A stretch of DNA of 64,000 bases from Cystobacter fuscus (GTDB lineage Bacteria; Myxococcota; Myxococcia; Myxococcales; Myxococcaceae), in the NCBI RefSeq assembly GCF_002305875.1, contig NZ_CP022098.1, positions 9,362,001 to 9,426,000 of the forward strand, given 5' to 3'. Positions 20,297 through 27,563 of this stretch are shown piece by piece. The notes under the pieces are model-generated. The model worked only from the letters and a program-made list of their open reading frames with translations. It did not search any database and was not told where the DNA came from. Positions within the stretch are counted from its first letter, which is position 1. The number at the start of each line of letters is the position of its first letter. The position numbers were made by a program, and so were the translations under genes.

Positions 20297-21058
20297 ATGT
20301 CCGTCCCCCCCGTCTATCGCCGCTGGGTGACCTGCCCCGAGCCGCGTCCCCAGGCGAGCCTGCGTCTGTTCTGCTTCCACTTCGCGGGAGGAGACGCCTC
20401 GATCTACCGGCTATGGACCACCCAATTGCCCGCCGCCATCGAGGTGTGCCCCATCGAGCTGCCGGGCCGGGCCACGCGCCGCACCGAGCCCCCCATCACC
20501 GACTTCCCCACGCTCATCGAGACGTTGGCGCGCCGCGTCCTGCCCTTCCTCAAGGAGCGGCCCTTCGCCTTCTTCGGCCACAGCTTCGGAGGCGTCATCG
20601 CCTTCGAGCTGACGCGGACGCTGCGCCGGCTGGGCGCCCCCATGCCCGTGCGCCTCTTCCTGTCCGCCTGCCCGGCGCTGCATCTGCGGCCCCGGGCCGC
20701 GCCCCCCATCAGCCACCTGCCGGACACGGAGTTCCTGGAGCAGATCGCGCTGCGCTTCGGCACGCCCCGGGAGGTCCTCACCAGCGACGACGTGCGCGAG
20801 ACGGTGCTGCCCGCGCTGCGCGCGGATCTCTTCCTCGCCGAGAGCTACCGGTACGTGCCGGAGCCGCCCCTGGACGTGCCCCTGTCGTCCTTTGGCGCCA
20901 CCGAGGACGCGACGGTCCGCCCCCAGGAAGTGCATGAGTGGGGAGAGCAGACCACCGCGGACTTCCGCCCGAGGATGTTTCCGGGCAACCACTTCTACCT
21001 CACCGCCGAGCGCCCCCGGCTCTACCAGGCCCTGCTGGAGGACCTGCAATTTCCGTGA
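20297..21058 (+). CDS. Type II thioesterase (alpha/beta hydrolase, GrsT-like)
   Basis: Stand-alone thioesterase of 253 residues of the kind that clears wrongly loaded carrier proteins in nonribosomal peptide and polyketide pathways. It shows LFCFHFAGGDASIYRLW, the nucleophile motif FFGHSFGGVIAFEL and the catalytic His in FPGNHFYL. The ATG at 20297 starts just before the first conserved strand. No NRPS or PKS gene lies in the window; its partners are the next two genes, with which it overlaps by start/stop. Confidence 0.85.
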   Translation: MSVPPVYRRWVTCPEPRPQASLRLFCFHFAGGDASIYRLWTTQLPAAIEVCPIELPGRATRRTEPPITDFPTLIETLARRVLPFLKERPFAFFGHSFGGVIAFELTRTLRRLGAPMPVRLFLSACPALHLRPRAAPPISHLPDTEFLEQIALRFGTPREVLTSDDVRETVLPALRADLFLAESYRYVPEPPLDVPLSSFGATEDATVRPQEVHEWGEQTTADFRPRMFPGNHFYLTAERPRLYQALLEDLQFP

Positions 21059-22113
21059 CGACGCCGGTGTTTCCGGTCATCTACCGCCCGCCCCCCCGCC
21101 GCGGAGGAGACCCCTCTCGTGGGCGGGCCGCGAGGAAGGCGCACGTGCTCATCCGCTACTCCGATTGGAAGAAGCCCACCGACGCGGCCTACGCCTTCCG
21201 GCTGCGGCCGGTGGCGGACGGCGCGCGCGAGCCAGGTGGCGTGCGCGTGGCGGTGCCCGGCCTCGGCCACCGCTCGGACATCCGCGAGGTCATCCGCGAG
21301 GTGCTCCAGGAAGGCGAGGCGGAGCGGTTCGAGCAGCGGGTGCACCGGTGGACGGGTCCGGAGGACGTGGTCGGGCCCACGGGAGAGCAGCCCTACCTCC
21401 GCCAGCAGCTCCTCTTCGAGGAGGCGGAGTGGCGTGACGCGCTCGGCGCGGCGGAGCTGGACGAGGTGCTCCGGGGCACCGTCCGGGTGATGAGGGACGC
21501 GAAGGGACGCACGGACTACGTGCTGCGCGACCACCACATGCTCGACGTGGCGCTGTACCACTACCGCACCACGGGCGGGCTGCCGCGCTCGCTCTTCCAC
21601 GCGGACCGCCACTCGGATTGGTGCAAGGACAGCTACCTGGAGTCGCGCACACCCCAGCAGGCGGCCACCTGGTGGCGGCTGTTCGAGGGCCTCAAGCGTC
21701 CCGGGGACGCCACGCCCGTGCTCACCGAGGAGGACATCTTCTTCACCACGGCCAAGGCCGAGCCCACCGCCCGGATGAGCGGCCGGGACGTGGGCTTCTC
21801 CACCCTGGTGCCCTGGTTCGTGGACACCACGGCGCTGCACTGGCGACAGGTGCTCGAGCGACCCGGCGTGACGGAGGCGGACTGGCTGTCGTTGGATCTC
21901 GACTGCTTCCAGCCCTCGCCCCAACTGCGCGCGTGCGGAGGATTGCTGCGCGACCCCCGCTTCCACGCGATGATGGAGAAGGCGCGCGTGCGGGTGTTCG
22001 TGCTCTCGCCCCAGTTCACCAATGGCGGGGACAAGATCGATCCGTGGATCATCCAGGGCAGCCGCTCCTCCTCGCTCCGGCTGCTGAACCTGTTGAGGCG
22101 GCGTCCTTCATGA
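21055..22113 (+). CDS. UPF0489-like (arginase-superfamily-like) protein
   Basis: Protein of 352 residues starting at a GTG that overlaps the thioesterase stop (GTGA). The middle holds DHHMLDVALYHY, then FHADRHSDWCKDSYLESR and LSLDLDCFQPS. These His/Asp clusters look like the metal-binding DxHxD and DxD pairs of the ureohydrolase/arginase fold and fit the UPF0489 family. Some UPF0489 proteins are peptide arginases that turn Arg into ornithine in ribosomal peptides. Assignment to the family is by motif memory; the function here is not known. Its stop overlaps the ATPase start. Confidence 0.55.
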   Translation: MTTPVFPVIYRPPPRRGGDPSRGRAARKAHVLIRYSDWKKPTDAAYAFRLRPVADGAREPGGVRVAVPGLGHRSDIREVIREVLQEGEAERFEQRVHRWTGPEDVVGPTGEQPYLRQQLLFEEAEWRDALGAAELDEVLRGTVRVMRDAKGRTDYVLRDHHMLDVALYHYRTTGGLPRSLFHADRHSDWCKDSYLESRTPQQAATWWRLFEGLKRPGDATPVLTEEDIFFTTAKAEPTARMSGRDVGFSTLVPWFVDTTALHWRQVLERPGVTEADWLSLDLDCFQPSPQLRACGGLLRDPRFHAMMEKARVRVFVLSPQFTNGGDKIDPWIIQGSRSSSLRLLNLLRRRPS

Positions 22114-23399
22114 AGCTCACAGAGCTGCGCATCCACCAGTACCGGGACGTGGCGCCGGGCGCCCACCTCGTCTTCGGCCCCTCGCTCAACCTGGTGCTCG
22201 GCGAGAACGGCACCGGCCGCACGACGCTGCTGGATCTCCTCTCGCGCGTGCTCGCCTCGGACTTCTCCGGGCTCATCCGCGAGGAGTTCTCCCTGGAGTA
22301 CGCCTTCACCTTTCCCGGGATGACGCTCCAGGTGCGCGTGCGCAACACGCGCCCCGACTTCTCGCGGCCCGAGGACGCCGGACCCGAGCCCCTGGCGCTC
22401 GTGCCACGGGGCGAGCCCGTGAACGAGCCCACGCTCCAGCCCTTCATGGAGGTGACGCTCGAGCTCGACGCGCCCGCCGCGCGGCTGGTGCTGCGCGCGG
22501 ACGCGCAGGGACTGGCCTGGGAGGTGAACGGACAGCCCGCCTACTCCCAGACGATGCACTGGTCGCTGTTGGATCGCACCGTCTGGGTGGTGCTCTTCCT
22601 GGGAGCCCAGCGGCTGGAGCCCGAATTCAAGGAGCGGCTCAAGGAGCTGTTGCGCCGCACCTTCCTGCTCGCCCCGGCGCGCTTCGACGAGGGGCTGGGC
22701 ACGTACGAGCGGATTGCCCAGGCGCAGTACGGCATGGAGATGAGGGGCGAGGAGGTGTTCCCGCTCGGACTGATGTCGCTGCCCACGTGGCTGCCCGGGG
22801 TGCTGCGCGAGCGCGCGGAGCAGGCGCTGGCCACGGGCTTCATCGACATCCGCCACGACGAACTCGAGCGCGGCTTCCTCGGCCGCTTCGTCACCCTGGC
22901 GGGGCTGGGCGCGGGGCGCTTCCGCGTGGAGTTGATGGACAAGCGCAGCTACGAGGGCGGGGGACGTCTGGAGTTCGGCCACTTCGGCTTCGGCTTCACC
23001 CGGCGAGACGGCGCGGTGCTGTCGCGCGAGCACCTGGGCTACGGCCAGAAGCGGCTCCTGTCGCTCCTGTACTACCTGGACGTCAACGAGGACTTCCTCA
23101 TCGCCGACGAGCTGGTCCATGCGCTGCATCCGCGCTGGGTGGAGGCCGTCGTGCGCGAGCTGGGCGGCCGGCAGTGCTTCGTGACCAGCCAGAACCCGCT
23201 GCTCTTCGAGTACGTCACCTTCGCGTCCGCGGACGAGGCGCGCGCCTCGCTCATCCACTGCGGCCTGGAGGTGCACGAGGAGCGCGAGCGCAAGGTCTGG
23301 TCCAACCCCACCGTGGACACCGCCGAGCGGCTCTTCGGCGATTACCGGCGGGGCGGCTCGTCGCTGGCGACCCTCTTGCGCATCCACGGATTGTGGTGA
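22110..23399 (+). CDS. SMC/RecF-like AAA ATPase with Arg in Walker A
   Basis: ATP-binding protein of 429 residues of the ABC-type/OLD-like class. The N-terminus is MKLTELRIHQYRDVAPG, then a Walker A-like loop LGENGTGRTTLL (about residues 30-41), a signature-like HLGYGQKRLLSLLYYLD, Walker B FLIADELVHALHP and a switch His-like TSQNP. The invariant Lys of Walker A is Arg (codon CGC), which normally weakens nucleotide binding. It shares a 4-bp ATGA overlap with the UPF0489 gene, so three proteins are made from one coupled transcript. A role in sensing or powering the enzyme beside it is possible. Confidence 0.8.
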   Translation: MKLTELRIHQYRDVAPGAHLVFGPSLNLVLGENGTGRTTLLDLLSRVLASDFSGLIREEFSLEYAFTFPGMTLQVRVRNTRPDFSRPEDAGPEPLALVPRGEPVNEPTLQPFMEVTLELDAPAARLVLRADAQGLAWEVNGQPAYSQTMHWSLLDRTVWVVLFLGAQRLEPEFKERLKELLRRTFLLAPARFDEGLGTYERIAQAQYGMEMRGEEVFPLGLMSLPTWLPGVLRERAEQALATGFIDIRHDELERGFLGRFVTLAGLGAGRFRVELMDKRSYEGGGRLEFGHFGFGFTRRDGAVLSREHLGYGQKRLLSLLYYLDVNEDFLIADELVHALHPRWVEAVVRELGGRQCFVTSQNPLLFEYVTFASADEARASLIHCGLEVHEERERKVWSNPTVDTAERLFGDYRRGGSSLATLLRIHGLW

Positions 23400-23417
23400 G
23401 GCCGTGGTGGGCCCGCG

Positions 23418-24296
23418 TCACGTCCGCGCGTCGCGCTCGCGCTCCAGCTCCGCGCGGAAGAAAGCGCTGTGGCGCGCGAGCGTCTCCATGTAGGGCCGCA
23501 CGTCCTCGCGCGCCTCGGGGGAGAGCCGCGCGAAGGGCGTCACGTGCGCGTCCGGCACATAGCGGAAGGTGAGGTTGATGCGCCGGGTCTTGAAGTCCGG
23601 CATCTCGGGGGGCATCACGTGGCCCACGCGCGTGTCCACCCGCTGCACCCGGTGGAAGGTCTGCTCCTTCCAGCGCGCCCCACCGAAGAGCTGCAGGGCC
23701 CCATCATCGAGCCACTGCTCGAGCACCACCTCGTCGCGCTCGCCCGGGCGGCTGGAGGTGACGAATTGGATGAGCGCGCGCTCGCCCAGGGACAGCGAGG
23801 CCACCGGCCCGGGCTCGAAGTCCTTGTGCTCCCCCACTCGCGCGGTGTCCACCCACTGTCCGTCCTCCAGGCGGCTGCCGTAGAAGTTCACCAGGCACGT
23901 GTTGAGGTGCCAGCCCTCGGGCATGTCCGGGCCCCGGAACATCCGGCGCGCGAGCTCCTCCACCTTCTTCACCTGCCGCTGGAGCACCGCCGGAAAGGGC
24001 TCCGCCTTCACGCAGCGGTCCTTCACGCCCTTGGGGGGCCGGTAGTAGTCGAGACAGGCGAACTGCCAGTTGCCCAACCAGTACACCGGCCGCAACAGGC
24101 GCCGCTGGGACTGGCCCGGGGGCGGAGGGAAATGCTTGGAGTAGCGCTCCTCCCACAAGGGGTGCAGCTGGCCCAACCAGCCGAGGATGGCGGCGCGCTC
24201 GGCCGCGGGCAGGAAGCTCGCGTTGTAGTGATGGCCCGGCGTGCGCTGACGGGCCTTGTGCGCCAGCGAGCGGCCGTAACGGGGAGGAGAAGCCAT
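23418..24296 (-). CDS. AlkB-like 2-oxoglutarate/Fe(II) dioxygenase
   Basis: Protein of 292 residues. The double-stranded beta-helix shows NTCLVNFYG, the iron ligands His and Asp in GEHKDFEPG, a later His in TFHRVQRVD and the 2-oxoglutarate-binding RRINLTFRYV. This pattern fits AlkB homologues that demethylate nucleic acid bases, though some act on proteins. The ATG at 24296 lies near GGAGGAG. It converges on the ATPase operon with an 18-bp gap. Confidence 0.75.
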   Translation of the reverse strand: MASPPRYGRSLAHKARQRTPGHHYNASFLPAAERAAILGWLGQLHPLWEERYSKHFPPPPGQSQRRLLRPVYWLGNWQFACLDYYRPPKGVKDRCVKAEPFPAVLQRQVKKVEELARRMFRGPDMPEGWHLNTCLVNFYGSRLEDGQWVDTARVGEHKDFEPGPVASLSLGERALIQFVTSSRPGERDEVVLEQWLDDGALQLFGGARWKEQTFHRVQRVDTRVGHVMPPEMPDFKTRRINLTFRYVPDAHVTPFARLSPEAREDVRPYMETLARHSAFFRAELERERDART

Positions 24297-24321
24297 GGAG
24301 GCTTCCCCTACCACACGGCGC

Positions 24322-24963
24322 CTAGTGTGTGGCCTCCACGACGAAGTGCTCGCGCACCTGGCGCGCGTCCGAGGCATGCGAGACGCGGAACTCGTACCGG
24401 CCCGGCTTGTCGATGCGCACGCGCAGCGGCGTGGCGTCCGCGCCGGTGTCCGCGGTGAACTGGTGGATGCAGCGCCCCGCGTCACACCCCACCAGCCGCA
24501 CCGAGGGAAGTCCATCCGCATGCAGGTGGAGGTTCAGTTCCTCTGGAGCCTCCAGGTGGACGGTGGCCGGCTCACCCGAATGCACCCCATGCGTCCAGGG
24601 CAGCTCCAGCCACCCGGGGCTCCCGTGGGACAACTGAAAGGAGACATGGCGCAGCGGCATGATCTCGCTGAGGACCTCCGAGTCCCCGCTCCAGTCGTCC
24701 GCCCGCACCGCCAGCAGGATGACCGAGGTGACCAGGGCCAGGCCCATCACCTTGCGGGTGACGCGGTGCTCCAACCAGGCCAGGCGCGCCTGGCGCTCCG
24801 GGGGCTTGGGCCTCGCCGGCGTCTTCCCCGACGCGGCCGCCTGGAGCGCCAGCTGGATGCGGTTCTCGAGATGCGTGGACGGCCGTTCGTCTCGAAACGC
24901 ATCCAGGGCCTGGACGGCCTCTCCCGGCAAGGGGGGCAAGGACTTGTCATTGGGAGCGCTCAT
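24322..24963 (-). CDS. Putative anti-sigma factor (single-pass membrane protein)
   Basis: Protein of 213 residues. The first 75 are cytoplasmic and charged (LENRIQLALQAAASG), one membrane helix is VMGLALVTSVILLAV (about 73-88), and the rest is a periplasmic beta-rich domain with one Cys pair (GCDAGRC). It overlaps the ECF sigma gene by ATGA, the standard sigma/anti-sigma order. No zinc-binding ZAS motif (HxxxCxxC) is present, so the identification rests on gene order and topology. Confidence 0.65.
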   Translation of the reverse strand: MSAPNDKSLPPLPGEAVQALDAFRDERPSTHLENRIQLALQAAASGKTPARPKPPERQARLAWLEHRVTRKVMGLALVTSVILLAVRADDWSGDSEVLSEIMPLRHVSFQLSHGSPGWLELPWTHGVHSGEPATVHLEAPEELNLHLHADGLPSVRLVGCDAGRCIHQFTADTGADATPLRVRIDKPGRYEFRVSHASDARQVREHFVVEATH

Positions 24964-25559
24964 GAACGACCTCCTGCGTTGACGGCGGCCGGGGTCTGGG
25001 CGAGCTGCGCCTTGAAGGCGGCACCCAGCTGGGCACGTCCCCGGAAATGACGGCTCTTCACGGTCCCCACCGGAATCCCGAGCACCGCGGACACCTCTTC
25101 GTACCCAAGCTCTTCCACGTCACAGAGCAACACCACCAGACGGAACTTCTCGGGCAGGGCATGCAGGCAGCGCAACATCAGCTCGGCCTCCTCACTGCCG
25201 CACAGCCGGGCCTCGGGATCCTTCTGCTCCACCCCACCGGTGAAGAGCGAGCCCAGCACCGACGACGCCCCCTCGAGCACCGAGTCCAACAACGACCGGC
25301 GCCGGGCGAGCGCGCGCCGCGTTTCGACGAACTGGTTGCGAACGATTCCACACAGCCAGCCAAACAAGGACCCCCTCTCCTGGTAACTCTCCCGATGGAC
25401 GTAGGCCCGCACCAGGGCGTCTTGCAGCAAGTCCTCCGCCTCCTGCTTGTTCCGGCACAGCGTCAGGCAGAGCCGGTGAAGACGCGGCAGCAACGGCTGG
25501 ATCTCCGCCTCGAAACGCTCCCGCCCCCACCCCCCCGCGCCCTCCACCCCGCCGCTCAT
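24960..25559 (-). CDS. ECF (group IV) RNA polymerase sigma factor
   Basis: Sigma-70-family factor of 199 residues. Region 2 is seen in LCRNKQEAEDLLQDALVRAY and GSLFGWLCGIVRNQFVETRR, region 4 in LPEKFRLVVLLCDVEELGYEEVSAVLGIPVGTVKSRHFRGR. A loop of about 40 residues with VEGASSVLGSLFTGG separates them. The ATG at 25559 is chosen because it starts close to the family N-terminus; an in-frame start at 25625 is also possible. It is transcribed away from the SulP-Dab operon, with a matching 29-bp promoter-like element in front of each. Confidence 0.88.
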   Translation of the reverse strand: MSGGVEGAGGWGRERFEAEIQPLLPRLHRLCLTLCRNKQEAEDLLQDALVRAYVHRESYQERGSLFGWLCGIVRNQFVETRRALARRRSLLDSVLEGASSVLGSLFTGGVEQKDPEARLCGSEEAELMLRCLHALPEKFRLVVLLCDVEELGYEEVSAVLGIPVGTVKSRHFRGRAQLGAAFKAQLAQTPAAVNAGGRS

Positions 25560-25644
25560 CGCCGCCCCGCCCAGGACGGACCCCACCCCACGCACCCTTC
25601 CGGGCGATGGTCTGCTGCATTCCACGTCACGACACTGTCCATAA

Positions 25645-25673
25645 GGATGGAACGACTCACACGCGGGTTCCCG
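25645..25673 (-). promoter_or_regulatory. 29-bp shared element, sigma-operon copy
   Basis: Read on the minus strand it begins CGGGAACCCG, then has GTGA, TCGTTCC and a final TCC, and points at the ECF sigma gene 86 bp away. It matches the plus-strand copy at 25786-25814 at 24 of 29 positions. GGAAC is the classic ECF -35 core; 17 bases later comes CATC. GGAAC and GTTCC also form an inverted repeat with a 13-base spacer, so it may be a promoter, an operator or both. Confidence 0.7.
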
Positions 25674-25785
25674 AACGACGTCAATCGGATTTCACTCTAT
25701 TTCTCTTCCCCAGGCATGGAACTTGCTTTGCTCACAAATATTTCACTCGCCAACGGAAAAAAACCACGAGGGAAGAATAAAACAC

Positions 25786-25814
25786 CGGGAACCCGGAAGT
25801 GAATCGTTCCGTCC
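25786..25814 (+). promoter_or_regulatory. 29-bp shared element, SulP-Dab operon copy
   Basis: Begins CGGGAACCCG, has GTGA, TCGTTCC and TCC at the same spacing as the copy at 25645-25673. GGAAC (25788-25792) is followed 17 bases later by CGTC (25810-25813), a good ECF-type -35/-10 pair. If so, transcription starts near 25820 and the SulP gene must start downstream, which supports the ATG at 25884. Confidence 0.72.
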
Positions 25815-25883
25815 CTGCCTCTCGTGAAGCACGCGCCGCGTCAAGAACGCCGCGAGCCCGTGCGCCTCAAGAGGATGGAACCC

Positions 25884-27530
25884 ATGCAGCCTCAGCCTTC
25901 CGGTACTCCCCCCCAGGCCGCGTCCGAGAGCGCGTCGACCTGGAAGAGTGACATCGTCTCCGGCTTTCTCGTGTTCCTCATCGCGCTGCCGCTGTGCCTG
26001 GGCATCGCGATGGCCAGTGGCTTCCCGCCGGTGGCGGGCATCCTGACGGCGGTGGTGGGAGGGGTGGTGTCCTCCTGGCTGGGCAGCGCGCGGCTCACCA
26101 TCAAGGGGCCCGCCGCGGGGCTCATCGTCATCGCGCTCGGCGCGGTGACGGAGCTGGGCGGGGGTGACGGAGTGCTGGGCTACCGCCGGGCACTGGCCAC
26201 CATCGTGGTGGCCGCGGCGGTGCAGATCGTCTTCGCGCTCTTGCGCGCTGGGACCCTGGGGGACTTCTTCCCCTCGTCGGTGGTGCACGGAATGCTCGCG
26301 GCCATCGGCATCATCATCTGCTCCAAGCAGATCCACGTCCTCCTGGGCGTGGCGCCCGAGGCCAAGGAGCCGCTGCACCTGCTGGCGGAGATTCCCCGGA
26401 GCGTGATGAAGCTCAACCCGGAGATCGCCTTCATCGGCGCGATGAGCCTCGTCATCCTCTTCGGTCACGCGGCGGTGGCCAAACGCGTGGCGGCGCTGCG
26501 GCGTGTCCCCGCGCCCCTGCTGGCGTTGCTGTTCGCGGTGCCCATGGGGCTCTACTTCGACCTGGACCACGAGCACACCTTCACCTTCTCGCACAGCCTC
26601 TTCACGGTGGGCCCCAAGTTCCTCGTGAACCTGCCGAGCAACCTCCTGTCGGCCATCACCCTGCCGGACTTCTCCGCCGTCTTCAGCGCGACCTCCATCA
26701 AGTACATCGTCATGTTCGCGCTGGTGGGCAGCATCGAGTCGCTGCTGACGGCCAAGGCCATGGACATGATGGATCCGGAGAAGCGCCGCTCGGATCTCGA
26801 CAAGGATCTGCTCGCCACGGGCGTGGGGAACTTCATCTCCGGCATGCTCGGTGGCCTGCCGATGATCTCCGAGGTGGTGCGCAGCTCGGCCAACATCGGC
26901 TACGGGGCCAGGAGCCGGCTGTCCAACTTCTTCCACGGCCTGTTCCTGCTGCTCTTCGTGGCGTTCGTGCCCATGCTCATCCACCGGATTCCGCTCGCCG
27001 CCCTGGCCGCCATGCTCATCTTCGCGGGCGTGCGGCTGGCGTCGCCCAAGGAGTTCGTGAACACGTTCCGCATCGGGCCCGAGCAGTTCGTCATCTTCAC
27101 CTTCACCATCGGCGTGACGCTCGCCACGGATCTGCTGGTGGGCGTGGCGGCGGGCATGGCCCTCAAGGTGGTGGTGCACCTCATCAACGGCGCGCCGTTC
27201 GCCGGCCTCTTCAAGCCGCAGATCGAGGAGCACACCGAGGCGGGCCAGGTGGTGCTGCGCGTGCGCCAGGCGGCCGTCTTCACCAACTTCCTCAAGCTCA
27301 AGAAGCAGCTCGCGCGCCACGCCCACGCGACCCACGTGGAGGTCGACCTGACGGAGGCCCGCCTGGTGGACCACACGGTGATGGAGCGGCTGCACGAGCT
27401 GGAGGGCGAGTTCTCCCGCCAGGGCCGCCACCTGCACGTGCGCGGGCTCGAGCAACACCGCAGCCTCTCCGCGCATCCTCACTCCGCGCGCAAGAAGTCG
27501 GCGAAGGCCCCCCTGCCCGTCCGCTCCTGA
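25884..27530 (+). CDS. SulP-family anion transporter (probable bicarbonate)
   Basis: Inner-membrane transporter of 548 residues. About 10-12 membrane segments begin with VSGFLVFLIALPLCLGIAMASGFPPVAGILTAV; the conserved SulP core continues in SARLTIKGPAAGLIVI and GNFISGMLGGLPMISEVVRSSANI. A short STAS-like tail (HVEVDLTEARLVDHTVMERL) closes the protein. SulP proteins move sulfate, dicarboxylates or bicarbonate; the DabA gene 33 bp downstream favours bicarbonate. The ATG at 25884 has GAGG nine bases upstream and lies after the promoter-like element; GTG at 25824 would sit almost on the transcription start. Confidence 0.85.
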   Translation: MQPQPSGTPPQAASESASTWKSDIVSGFLVFLIALPLCLGIAMASGFPPVAGILTAVVGGVVSSWLGSARLTIKGPAAGLIVIALGAVTELGGGDGVLGYRRALATIVVAAAVQIVFALLRAGTLGDFFPSSVVHGMLAAIGIIICSKQIHVLLGVAPEAKEPLHLLAEIPRSVMKLNPEIAFIGAMSLVILFGHAAVAKRVAALRRVPAPLLALLFAVPMGLYFDLDHEHTFTFSHSLFTVGPKFLVNLPSNLLSAITLPDFSAVFSATSIKYIVMFALVGSIESLLTAKAMDMMDPEKRRSDLDKDLLATGVGNFISGMLGGLPMISEVVRSSANIGYGARSRLSNFFHGLFLLLFVAFVPMLIHRIPLAALAAMLIFAGVRLASPKEFVNTFRIGPEQFVIFTFTIGVTLATDLLVGVAAGMALKVVVHLINGAPFAGLFKPQIEEHTEAGQVVLRVRQAAVFTNFLKLKKQLARHAHATHVEVDLTEARLVDHTVMERLHELEGEFSRQGRHLHVRGLEQHRSLSAHPHSARKKSAKAPLPVRS

Positions 27531-27563
27531 GCGCCTGAACCTCTTCCCGTCTGGATTCCGACC

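Noticed and set aside
25718-25745. Additional ECF promoter at GGAACTT
   Set aside because: Has a -35-like core, but it is not part of the conserved 29-bp element and no good -10 follows at the right spacing.
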